DNA from: Tetrahymena elliotti 4EA
Lineage: Eukaryota > Ciliophora > Oligohymenophorea > Hymenostomatida > Tetrahymenidae
NCBI GenBank assembly: GCA_000231825.2
Contig: JH720294.1
Span: forward strand, 1,730 to 46,603
Direction of reading: 5' to 3'
Length of the DNA: 44,874 bases
Positions 11,359 to 22,795 of this stretch are shown here, one piece after another. Position 1 is the first letter of the stretch, and every line of letters starts with the position of its first letter. A program made the translations under genes and the position numbers. Below the pieces are notes generated by a model. The model was not told where the DNA came from. It worked only from the letters and a program-made list of their open reading frames with translations, and did no database searches.

Positions 11359-14261
11359 ATGTATAATAAAATTATCATTAAAAATGGAAGGAAATGCCTT
11401 GCTTCCAATAACGGATTTACAAGGCGACCAAATTGCTAATAAATCTGCAGCTATATATTAATCACATACTTAATTTATACTATGTATTTCGTGATACTGG
11501 ATAACATTTATGAGAAATTTACTTAGGTAAAATTTAATCTTATTATTATCTACATTTATATCTATCTAATCAATAATTATAAATATTCAATTAGGTTATA
11601 GGCTAAGTGGTCTTCTCTATTTGTGTAGTACTTACTATTTTTTTTTCATTTATTTGCTCCTATATTGATCCAACTGATCCTGAATCTAAAATTATTATCG
11701 AGAAAGTAATAAATGAGTAAATATTGTCAAAAAAGTAGCATTATTTTTAATTCTACTAATAAATTTTTTAGAGAAATAACTGAAACAGAAGAGAAAAGCT
11801 ACTTTTGCCACTTTTGTAATATTTATGTAGCCAATCAAGTTAAACACTGTAGAAGATGCAACAGGTTTTGTTTTAAAAACTCTAATTTAATTTTTTTAAG
11901 ATATTTTGCTTACAAATTCAATTCTTCTACTTGCCAATTTAAAAGCTAATGATAAAGACTGACTTAAAAATGATGGATTTATTGTTTAATTTTATAAAAA
12001 GGTGTGTGTAAAAATTTGATCATCATTGTAAATGGATTAATAATTGTATTGGAGCTAGAAATTATTAGTAAAATAAAATTTTATTATCTATTTACTATTA
12101 GATAAATACTAAACCATACTTAATTATTTAAATAAATAGATATTTTTTCTTGATGATTACATCTTGCTTCTTGAAAATGGGAATTTATTTGATTTATAGT
12201 TTAATTTTTATCATTAAAGCTTTGAGCTTCAATATTAGTGTTTCTTTTGTGTTAATTATGATGGTAGTGCTTGGGTTTGTGCTGAGTCTAATTTTATTTG
12301 TTTTGCTTTGTAATTTAATATGTCTCCATATTTATTTAAATTGTAAAAATATGACAACCTTTGAGTATATTATAAGGTTGAGGGATGAAAAGGTTGAAAA
12401 GTTAAAATAAAATTAGAGAGCTAATTTGATGAAACAGCAAATAGAAGCAAATAATAAAAGAAATAATCCTGACACATAAAAAAGAAATGTCCGTAAAAGA
12501 TCAATTGTTACTAGCATTGAAAATCACTTTAACAACAAAGGTTTATAGCCTTAAGATAAATAATCAGAGATAGATTAAATATCTGTTATCAAAAGATAAA
12601 ATTAACCTGTGTTCAAAGTAAATTTTAACTAGGAAAATGCCAAAAAGGATCAGATAAATATATTTTAATAATAACAACAATATAAAAAAGACTAGTAAAA
12701 TAACAATTAATAATCCAATTTTGTATAAATTAACCCATAAATTAAATTTGAAAATGAAAAATCCATCAAAAAATAAAAATCATAGGAGGAGTATAAGTTT
12801 GAATAAAGTATTAGAATATCTCATCAGGCTTAGTATGCCCCTACAAGTAAGAAGCATGATAATCAGTCAAGGTTATCTAAGTTGACTTAGGTAAATTTTA
12901 TTTTATCAAACCTTTAACTAAAAATTTATTAAATCCGAAAAATGTATTAAATCTGAAAATGTCTGTGAGAATATTCATAAAAAACTTTTTTTGATAATAA
13001 TATTCTTTCTAATTATTTAGAATTATAAAAGATTAAGTTATATTTCGTTAAATACAACCATACCTGGCCTGGGTTTTTTCAAGATTTCTTTGAAGATGTT
13101 AAGATTAAATTGTTTTATGAACAATAAATTTTCCTTAAAAAAGATATTTTTTTTTAAAAAATATAAAAATTTTAATAATGAATTAAAAAAGTATTTGATG
13201 GAATAAGTAATTGAGAAGAATGCTGTAGATTATCCAGAAAATAATAAATAACCAGCAAAAGTCAATGTAGCAAAAAGTGCTTGTAGAGAGAGAAAATTTG
13301 TGAAAAGCTGTGTTTCTAATATTTTCATAAAAGAGGTAAAAAATCATAGATACACTATCTCATAAAATGAAGGGAAAGACATTTCAAGTTATTTGACAAT
13401 GGATCAGCTGAAAAAAAAAGATACAAATATATCTAATTAAGAATTGTCTCATTCTCCAATTAATAAAGATAAAGAAGAAAATTTACTGCTTTAGTTAGAT
13501 GAAGTAGAGTAATGTGAAACTCTTGAAAACAGGCTAGATACAATTTAGCATCAAGAAACGTTAGAAAAGGATAATGAGAGAAATAACTAAATAGAGCAGT
13601 AAATATTTAAATAATTCATATTGATCAACAATTTTAAACTAAATAGGTAAAATAATATTTAGAGAAAATATCTCTTACCATAGAATATAGATTAATTGTA
13701 TATAATTAATGTTTCTGATATTAAGAAAGAAGAATAGTTTTAAAATAATATTGATGAAAATCTTAATGAAGCATAGCAAGTAAAAAAAATAGAAGATAAT
13801 TTATTAGAAGAAAAGTAAGAATACCTTAATGCAAAAACAGTTGTTTCTATTGATAACCAAGATAATTTTGGATATGAAGTATCAGAAGTAGAAGTTAAAG
13901 AATCAAATGAATAAAATTTGCATTCAATTAAAGAATCAAATAATTTATAAGCCTAAAATAGTAACTTAAATGAAAATGAATAAGGTAAATAATGATTTAA
14001 AAATCAATATATTTTCTATTATTAACTTAACTAAAATTGATTTTTAATAAGAAGAAATAGAGAAATCTAATGAATCTAACTTACATGAAATTTAAATTAA
14101 TGGCTTTAGCAATTTACAAGCTTTAAAAAGTAACTTACATGAAATAGAATAGGGTATATTTTATAAAATAATATCCAAAAACTTAATTATTCAAATTAAA
14201 AACATAAATAAAAGGTGAGTAAAATTAAAGGAAGTCTAATTTGAGAGTAGAAGATATTTGA
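11359..14261 (+). CDS. DHHC-type palmitoyltransferase
   Basis: Eight exons: 11359-11526, 11595-11716, 11772-11864, 12002-12067, 12140-12890, 13021-13984, 14052-14153 and 14215-14261 (770 residues). Two N-terminal membrane spans follow the RKCLASNNGFTRRPN lead. The Cys-rich domain reads CHFCNIYVANQVKHCRRC, and the catalytic motif FDHHCKWINNCIGARNY has DHHC at residues 134-137, interrupted by an intron inside CNR/C. Two more spans follow (LMITSCFLKMGIYLIYSL; FVLIMMVVLGFVLSLILF). The enzyme transfers palmitate to protein cysteines at a membrane, with its termini cytosolic. The long Gln/Lys/Asn-rich tail of about 500 residues is unusual in length and ends with two related repeats of about 30 residues. 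The last two exons are less certain: reading through instead of splicing would end the protein at 13995 or 14218. The 3' end is 73 bp from the convergent PRIM2 gene. Confidence 0.88.
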
Positions 14262-14334
14262 AAATTGTAATATCAATAATTGAAATAAATTATAAGAAAA
14301 CTATTTAATTTTAAATATATTTATCATCTAATTT

Positions 14335-16272
14335 TCAAAACTCTAAATCCATTTGGTTGTTTTTATTTGTATTTTATTTATTTGCTGAAAAATCTTGATT
14401 ATTTCTATTTTGTTTGTTTTATTTCTTTTCTTCATCTGCTTTCTAAAAACGCTAAGGCTCATGTAAACGTAAAGATTGTTCGAAATAAGCATTAGGATGA
14501 TTACCAACTTTATCAAAGTAAGGTTAAAATTATTCTTTTGTTTTATCTCTTGTATCATTTAAAACCTTAAAAACTTCTTTGCAAGCAAGCTATTTAATTG
14601 CATTAAAAAAATTTGATTTAATTTCAAGAAATCATTAAATTTTGATTACCTAATATTGCTTTTGGTTTTTATATATGTTTACTTAAACAAATTACTCATC
14701 CGTCATATTATAACTTAATTTTAAGAAGTCTTTTAATTGAGAGCTTTCCATAGTTTTGTAAGGGCATCCATGGAATTCGTCTTTTAAAGGTTAAAAATTT
14801 ACTATTTTCTAGCAACTCATAGGAGTGTAGTCTAGCTATTTACCTAATTTACCATAATTGTGTCTAATATTGTAGTCGTATTTCTTTTTAAAATCATCTG
14901 CACTTGTTTTTGAGAATTTTTTTTGCCAAAAAGTAAGAGCTTCATTCAAACTAAGACCAGCTCCTTTTAAGAATAAACCTAATTAGAGTCTTCCAAAATG
15001 TTTTAAGTGAAGCTTCTAATTGAGTCCATACATAAGATAAGTCATGCAAGCAGGCATATCTCTAAATTAATTTAAAAAATAAAGCCTTAAATTAGTAGAT
15101 TATAAAAATAAAAACAAACCTTTTAGCTAACTTATCTAGTTCATAGTGATGTATTTAAGTTGAATTGAATTATGTTGAGTCATTAAATATTTCAGCTTTA
15201 TGTAAATCTTTTAAGAAGGAGAGTCTTTCATCCTCTAATTTACTTCCATTATTCTAAAACTTTAACTAGAGTACTATTAATATAATAATTTAAGAATAAA
15301 TAATATGTTTTTTTAATTCAAATTACATCTCATTTCATCAAGTAAACGCTCTGTAAAAATATTTTAAACTATTCTAGTAGTAGAATCCTTGTAAATAATT
15401 ATATATCCTTTATGTAAAACTGCTTCACTGTTTGATAGCATAGATGGGTGATCAATAAATTTAAACTAATTAATATCAATTAATAAACATTTAATTTCTG
15501 ATTATAACTTATTATTACCATTTTGAAATTCTCCTTCTTTATTTTAATAAATTCTTCTTCTGAATCGCTTTTCTTAACCTTAATACTACTAAATGTTGAC
15601 TCTATCTTAGGAAGAGCTTATTTGAATAATTCATCAGAAATTACTTTTATCTTTAAATTTTCATCTGAAAAATAATTTGCATGGTGTTGGCCAGTTTTTA
15701 ATTTATCCATCATAATCATTGCTTCTGCTCTTGCAAATTCTAGCCACATTTCAGGCTCAGCATAGAATGCATATGCCATTTTACAAAGGAAATGAGATAG
15801 AACTTCTCTTGCATATTGCTACTTATTTTTTAACTCATAATCAGGATCACTTCTGGGAATGGCGACTGTAGTAAACTTATTTAGTGACCTGATTCTAAAA
15901 TAATTTGGCTTGCTTAGAGGATCAATTAGATTGCATCTAGGCTCTCTATTTATTGAATTTATGATTAATTTTAGAAAATGGACCTTAGTAGAAATAGCTA
16001 TGAAACAACATAGATTAATAATAAAAGAAATACTCCTAAATAACTTCTTTGATCATTTTCATTCTCTGCATAGCTAACTAAACTATATCTTGAATTGTTT
16101 AAAATCCCTAAATGTTAGAATTGTCAATTGCATTTTCTAATAAAATGTAATTTCTTTCTTCTTCTTTTAACTATTTATTTGAGTTTTATGGTTATTGCAT
16201 TTATATTTCTTAATACTGTACTAATTAAAACTAAGATATTTAATGTTTTTTGTATCTATTTATTAATATCAT
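14335..16272 (-). CDS. PRIM2: DNA primase large subunit (PRIM2/Pri2)
   Basis: Six exons: 16272-16034, 15945-15519, 15465-15327, 15273-15120, 15061-14650 and 14589-14335. The total is 1626 nt, 541 residues, close to the usual 510-530. The protein primes DNA synthesis with the small primase subunit and polymerase alpha. The N-terminal helical part matches (GFQTIQDIVQLAMQRMK; REVLSHFLCKMAYAFY). The C-terminal Fe-S domain is clear: HLKHFGRLQLGLFLKGAGLS, YNIRHNYGKLGKQLDYTP and GNHPNAYFEQS. All four cluster cysteines are present at about 325 (MPAC), 403 (MSC), 419 (HGC) and 460 (LAC). The start could also be the ATG at 16200 (517 residues). The first intron could use another acceptor, because several AGs precede EPRCNLIDP. 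Upstream E2F-like sites fit S-phase expression. Confidence 0.92.
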
Positions 16273-16298
16273 TTAGGTTTTCTTTCCTAACAAATATC

Positions 16299-16352
16299 AA
16301 CCGCCAATCAAAAATAATATAAAATCAATATATAATTTAATTTGCGGGAAAA
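16299..16352 (-). promoter_or_regulatory. Two E2F-like sites upstream of PRIM2
   Basis: On the strand of PRIM2, TTTTCCCGCAAA (16352-16341) is a textbook E2F/DP core (TTTCCCGC). A second GC-rich element, ATTGGCGGTTG (16309-16299), has the GGCGG half and a CCAAT-like ATTGG. They stand out in DNA that is otherwise almost all A and T, and lie 27-80 bp upstream of the longer start codon. E2F control of replication genes is established knowledge in animals and plants and has been described in Tetrahymena; its action here is inferred. Confidence 0.6.
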
Positions 16353-17029
16353 TTTAAATATTCAATTCTAACATCAATTATTAAACTATTTTTATCTGAA
16401 TTTATATCATAAAAAACAACTAAAATAATATAAAGTGTGCTCTTTCAAAAAGAAAAGATAAATCTAAAATAAAATAGAAATATTTTCATAAAAAATACTA
16501 AAAGTTAAGCAGATTTAAAGTAAATCAATCATTTTACCATTAAAAATATAACCATTGATTAATAAGAATTAATTTAATTTGTAATTATTTGATTTAATTC
16601 ATTATTTCAGTTTTTGATTAGTAAAATAATAGACTTCTGCCATCAAGGCAAAGCATTTAATTACAAAACATATTAAAAAATTAATATTATTTTTTTAATC
16701 AGGAATCTTTTCTTTTTTTGATAGTGATTAATCAGAATTAATAAATGGTTTTCTTGTTCTAACAAGTAACAAGGAATAAAAAATTTATTTTCTCAAATTA
16801 ATTTAAGGACTTATACGTCAAAGTATTTTTTATGAAAAATGAAAATGTTTTTTTTAATAAATGTTCATCAATCATTTCTTCTTTTGTTTTTAAAAAATTT
16901 TTGATGAAGTGTTTGTTGATTTAAATTTGAAATAAGATAATAAGTCAAATTAGTAATTAAGACTATGGAATAATTAATCACAGTTTATCAATAATTTAAA
17001 AAAAATAAATATGTTTTTTGTTATTTCTT
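16353..17029. other. Intergenic, no gene recognised
   Basis: AT-rich spacer between PRIM2 and the 3' end of the histidine phosphatase gene, both on the minus strand. Apart from the E2F-like sites at its lower edge I see nothing coding. Confidence 0.5.
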
Positions 17030-17779
17030 TCATGCCTTAACATCTTTACAGTGGTTATCGTTATTTCTATCAATACATACTATTTCTAAATCTTTAAATG
17101 TGACCAAGTTGATGTTTTCAATTTTAGATGCCTTGGAAAGAGATATTTATATCTTATGGATAGAACAATTTTTTGCAGCGTTGTTAATGTTAGGTTCTTT
17201 GTTTTGGTAATTAAACTCAATAACATTGTGAATTTCCATTATAAATCCTCCGTGACTTACACCCATCAATTTAACAACATCTTATTTTTCATCACTATTG
17301 CTTTTTTGCTCTTCCTCTTGAGGATCTTATTTCTAATTTTAACTTGGAGCCTTTAAATGATTTATAGCTAATGTGATTAAAAATTTCTCTGCTCTAGCAT
17401 AGACATCATTCCAACATTCTCCATCTTTACCTTTAAATTATCTCAAGGGTATCTTTTTATCTGCAGCTGTTTTTCTAAATAACTCTAAAGGTTTTCCTTC
17501 ATATTCACCACCTCCTTTTTCACGCATAAGAGGAGTATAAGTAATTTTGTTATCAGGTATCTTGTTAATCATTTAATTGTGAATATTTTAAAAAGTTGAT
17601 TTAGTTCTTGCTAGATCTGAAACATATGCAAAATCAAATTTTTCTTTTTTGAGAAATTCGCCTGTCGACTTTGCCTATTTCACTCCTAAGTTTGTTAGTT
17701 ATCCTGGCTAGTGACCTGCTAATATTTTTTAAATGTTATCAATGGTTTAACCATGTCTTATTAACCACAATTCAATCAT
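17030..17779 (-). CDS. TIGAR-like histidine phosphatase (phosphoglycerate mutase superfamily)
   Basis: One exon of 249 residues. It has the superfamily signature LWLIRHGQTIDN with phospho-accepting His9, SDLARTKSTFQ with the phosphate-binding Arg58, the acid segment LMREKGGGEYEG with Glu87 as likely proton donor, and the second catalytic His176 in GVSHGGFIMEI. ILAGHQPGQLTNLGVKQA is closest to the TIGAR/fructose-2,6-bisphosphatase group. The length also suits TIGAR (about 270). Likely substrates are phosphorylated sugars or related small phosphoesters; this is not settled by sequence. The ATG at 17779 gives the usual family start. An in-frame ATG at 17848 would add 23 residues, but the stretch between them ends in TTATTTCAG, which could be a splice acceptor. 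About 30 acidic, Gln-rich residues are inserted before the second His. Confidence 0.85.
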
Positions 17780-20700
17780 ATTCCTTTGCTTCTACAATTT
17801 TCTTAAAATTAATAATGTTTTAGCTATCTGAAATAAATTAAAATTCATTGAATAAATAGAACTTTTTGAAAGCAAATGAAATAGATACTTTAAGAGATTC
17901 AAATCTAATAAATTCCAATAACCTTCTAAAAGATGAAAAACTAAATATTATTTTATCAAATAAAAGTAAAATATTAAATGTAAAACTAGAGAATAATTTA
18001 ATATTTTAATATAAATATTTACTAGATTTAAAAATAAATCTATTAATAACTATAGATAATTTAATATTTTTTTTCTTTTTTAAGAATTTAGTTTATTTTT
18101 TATTATGATTTAGAATAAAATTTTGAATTTCTAATTTTATAAAAGCTTCTAAACATTGAATTTTATTAATCTACTATTCTTATTTGCAAAACATAAAAAT
18201 TATACTTGATGTTCTTATAAATAAAAGAAATCTAAATATTAACTATTCTTTTATTTTAAATATGAGCTAATCAAAAAAAAAAAAATTAAATTTTATCTAT
18301 TTTGTGGAAGAGTAAAATATTATTTGGGAGTTATTTAAGTTTTAAATTGTTTATCTCATTAGTAAATACGTTTAATCTGTTTTAAAATGTTTATTTAATA
18401 AGAAAAGGTTATGAATAATATTAGTAATTTTATGTATATAAGGTAAAAGCTTAAAAGATATTTGATTACTTTATCTTTTTGGATTTTTTTTCAAAGCTAT
18501 TTGAAAGTTAATTAAGAATTAAGTAAATTCTACTCAAAAAAAGTTAAGAATATCAACTTAAAAATTGAGATTTTTGTATTTTAATCTAATTTTCCATATT
18601 TTATAAAGTATTAAATTTAATTTTTTATTAAAATGTATATGAATAATATTAATGTTTTTATTAGTTAATTTTTATGGCAGGTCTTCAAATAAAAATATTT
18701 GGTTGATTAAATTTGATTACAATAAATTCATAATTAATCTAGGGTAAAAATCTAGTTCATCTATCTAATTTACACATATACACTTTAAAAATTTACTCTC
18801 TTTTAAAAAAAATATTGAAGTTGTAGAGAAGCCTTAGTGTAAGATAAGCGCAAATTAAGAGTATTTTGATATAATTTAGAATTAAGAGGAGTCAATTATA
18901 AATAAATAATTAATTAATATCAAATTTTAGCTAGTGTAAAGGTTATTTTGATGGGAATTCTATTAGTAATTACTTTTGGTAGGTCTAGTGAAGCAATATT
19001 TAGATAAAAGCTAGTAATTTATGATAAAAGCAAATTAAATTTTAAAGTATGCTAATTAATATTTAATCTGACGCATATATAATAATTAATTTATGTGAGA
19101 AACATTAATGTTTACTCCAAAATTTAAGATTGTTCTTTTTATATTTATGCTTATATTTCTAAGGTACTAACTAACAAAATCAATTTTAATAATTCAATGA
19201 CAAATAATTTATTTAATCACTTTTTTTAAGAGTGTTTAAGTCAAAGTTGGCATAGGATAGAATTTTTTAAGGAATGATTTTGAAAATGCATTTCATTCTT
19301 TAAAGTATTTTACTAGAAAAGGAACATAATTAGCAAATTAATTACCTAACCAGAATAAGCTCATAAAATAATCTTCATTTAATAAATAATAAATACTGTT
19401 TAATATTATAAATCATAAATTATTGCTTGATGTTGGGTAAATTTATAATTGTAATCAATTGTTAAATATCACAAAGAAATACAAATCTCAAAGAAATCTA
19501 GAACAATCCCCAATTTTATGTAATATTTTCACAGCTTCAGTTTTCCAATTAAATAAATTTTGTATGTGCGTCGTAAAATATTTTTAGACCTCATTACATG
19601 GAAATTTATGATTTTAAAATTATTTTGAATTATTCAGTTTGAGTTAAGATAAATAAAATTCATTTAAGATGTGAATATATAAAGCAAAAAATCAAATCTT
19701 CTTGCTCCTATGAATCGAACATTTAGTGAATTTTTGATAAATTCTATCTGAATATAAATTTGATTACAAACATTAAAGATTTAACTCAAATGAGTTTTTA
19801 AATAAGTAATTTCATGTATAATTGATGTAATAGTTTAATAATATAGCATTATTACTAATTTAACATGATTTATTGCTCTACTATTCAATACTCTTCCTTA
19901 AATTTTGTATGTTTAAATGATAAAATAAATGAATCAATAAGAGCAAAAATATGGAAAATAATTCTTTCAAACAATTTTGTTTTTAAAAATATAATATGAT
20001 AGCACGATTTTAGTCTTTGAATATAAAAAGTTATTTTATTTCTTTAAAGAATTAATGTATCCCTTAGCTTTTTTGATATTGCTATTTTTATGTTTGATTT
20101 GCATAAATTAATTATTGTTTAAATCACTAGAAATTTAAAAGAATATTTACATTAAAACAAAACAGATTAATTGTAACAACATTATTTGCATTTATATTAA
20201 TTATTTTAGTTTTTATACATTATAATTTTCAATAGACCATTTTGAACTAAAAACTTAAATTTGCAAACATTTATGCTCACTTCAATCATAAAGTAGATTT
20301 ATTTTAAATGCAATTGAATAATAATTTACAATATGTTTTAGATATTTTTTAAACTTCATGAAAATATCCAAATTTTTATTTTTTTATTAATATCCTTTTT
20401 TGATTTTATTCGTTAAAAAATTGTGAAAAGCAATTGTATACTAATATTCATAAATATTATTATGGAGTAAATTATTTTTTATTTACAAAATCTGCATGTT
20501 TATTTCTTATATTTTTAAAAGTTTTTTTCTTAGAAAAGCAATTTAAAATGTTTTTTAAATTAGTTTATCTATGTTTCAGCAAATTTTAAGATTCTTAAAT
20601 AAAATTGGCACTTTTCTTCTCAAATTTAATCTAATTTTTATTGGTAGGATCTAAAACATGTGTTGTTCTAAACTAAACCAAAATAGATAATACCATAGTA

Positions 20701-22795
20701 TTTTTGGTAAAAATAAAACATTTCTTAGATAAATAAAAGTAAAAAAGTGGAAAAAAGAAGAGAGTTGAGTGAAAATTGAATATTTAAAGTATTATCTTAA
20801 AATCTATTAAAAATAAAGTAAGAAAAAATTCATAAAAATAGAAACTCATTATTTATTAACTTACAATTAATAATTATCAAATTTATATTTTTTGATCATC
20901 TAAGGTAGGTACATTCAATATTTAATCAAATTACAATCAATTACTTAATGTAAGCTGAGTGTCTTTATAATGTATTAGTAGATCTAAACCTTAATAATTA
21001 GACTTTATCAAAAAATCTAGATAATTATTCAAACCATTCATAATCCAATTTGTTTTAAAATAGTCCTTTCAATCTTAAATTTAATGAAAATATAAAAGAT
21101 CATAATTTTACCTTTTCGCAAGCCTTTTATTTTTTGTGCATTGATATCTTATGTTTTTTATTCATGTAATAGATAAAAAATCAAAGAAATAATTTGAATT
21201 TTTTGGGTTTAGAATTGATGAATTAAATATTAAGAAAGATAAAGTAAGTTAGCGATTAAAAACACAAAATGATCCTTAATTCTAGAGGGAGTAAATACTA
21301 TTATGATCTATTAAATATAATTGTTTATCCATAGATAATTAATATGTAACAAAATACTAATGAATGAACCAAAATTTAGCATTTAATTTGGGTATGATTA
21401 TCTTGAAAATTAATTAATATCTTACTCTAAATTAAAAAATTTTTTATTGTTTTTTTAAGATTGGATACTCTCCTCAAAAATATTTTATTTTTTATTGTTC
21501 TTCAACCTTCATTAACTTTGATTGTTTTAAATTTATATATATAATTCATGTTTTATAGCATAAAAATGAAAAGAAATGTAATTTATTCAACCTTATTAAA
21601 ATTTGATAAGCCTTAATACAATAGATGATTCGTATGATTTCAAACACAATTAATGTGATAATAAGCATTAAATATAATCTCTAAATATGATGTTTATTAA
21701 ATCTTTCTAACGTCTATCTGCATTAATCGTTTACAAATACATTTTTATATGATATTTGATTATCTATTTCAGATTTAAAACAAATTAATAAATTTGAAAA
21801 GTAAATTTGATATAAATATTCATTTTAAATAATTTTAGGATTATTTTTAGTATTAAGTTACTTAGTGATGCTATTTTACTAAATAATGTTATGAGAGAGA
21901 GTGGTTTTACCTTTAAAAATTATAATTGGTTAGGATTAATGAGTTTAAAAAATTTTATTTTAATCAATAAGATAGATAGATAGATGCAGCGTATATTCTT
22001 AATAAGACAATTCATTTAGTACTATCTTATACTTTTGAGGTGATAACTAAATTATTTACATGGCAGGTTGAATTATAATAATACGATAAATTCTATTGCT
22101 GCTTAAATAAAAGTTTAATGAAATATCAATTAATTTCTTTAGAGGGGTCCCTTCATAAATTTATTTATCTATATCATAAATCAATACAACAAACCCATTT
22201 AATGTTTTAATGAATCAGATAGTATCTTGATAAGATACTTGCTAATAAGTATTTATTTCAAGTGATTTTTGTAATTTTAGTAGTTGAAATATATTACAAA
22301 CTTATGATTTAAGTAGGTATTTCTCCATTTATATATTAATATATTTCAAAATCTCCGTCTCTTTTATCAACCATTAGCCTTTGTAGTAAATGAGAGGATA
22401 TTTTTTGGATTAAATTTTTAAATATTCGCAAATATGCAAATATGTAGATCGAAAAAAAATTACATGAAAAATTATCGTTGCTTTAGATGCTTATTCTTAA
22501 TTATACCTTTTGGGATGAATCTTCCTTAGAAAAAAGAAGGGATAAATAGAAAGATTTGGACTACTCATTGAATAGATCGATTTTTTAATTTGAAAATAAT
22601 TAACATAATTAGTTTTTTAATTGTTAATTTTTACGTATTAACATTTTTTTCATAAGCGGCTAATTTCTTTAAATGCTACCATCAAAAAGATATAATCAAA
22701 TAATAAAAAATTAAAAAATTAATACAATCAACAAAAAAAAAGAAAAACTTAATAGCTTTCCTTAGTAAATTACAAAGTAAAAATAAGCAAACAAA
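17780..22795. other. About 5 kb with no recognisable gene
   Basis: The longest gene-free stretch in the window. It is extremely AT-rich with frequent TGA in all frames. I found no tRNA, no protein family motif and no intron-like exon chain on either strand. Small items are a (GATA)n run at 21971-21985, a perfect inverted repeat at 22221-22239 and a doubled GCAAATAT near 22429. The last few hundred bases must hold the promoter of the NagB-LmbE gene. Confidence 0.55.
22221..22239. repeat. Short perfect inverted repeat
   Basis: AGTATCTT and AAGATACT are separated by a 3-nt loop, giving an 8-bp perfect stem. It lies in the gene-poor stretch, so it is not linked to a transcript I can identify. 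It could be chance in such AT-rich DNA. Confidence 0.5.

Noticed and set aside
11713..11949. Stand-alone small zinc-finger protein
   Set aside because: It is exon 3 of the DHHC gene read together with parts of both flanking introns. The phase-correct splice restores CNRCVQKFDHHC.
14343..14558. A 71-codon minus-strand frame
   Set aside because: It overlaps the last PRIM2 exon in another frame; the PRIM2 frame contains the conserved GNHPNAYFEQS.
16128..16356. Small hydrophobic plus-strand protein
   Set aside because: It is antisense to the first PRIM2 exon and its promoter, with Phe/Leu-rich AT-driven composition.
17156..17356. Small plus-strand protein
   Set aside because: Antisense shadow of the histidine phosphatase gene across the catalytic SHGG segment.
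22487..22795. Longer N-terminus for the NagB-LmbE protein from an upstream in-frame ATG
   Set aside because: The added residues are AT-driven and low in complexity, and the bacterial-type homologues begin near the ATG at 22796, which has a typical AAAATG context.
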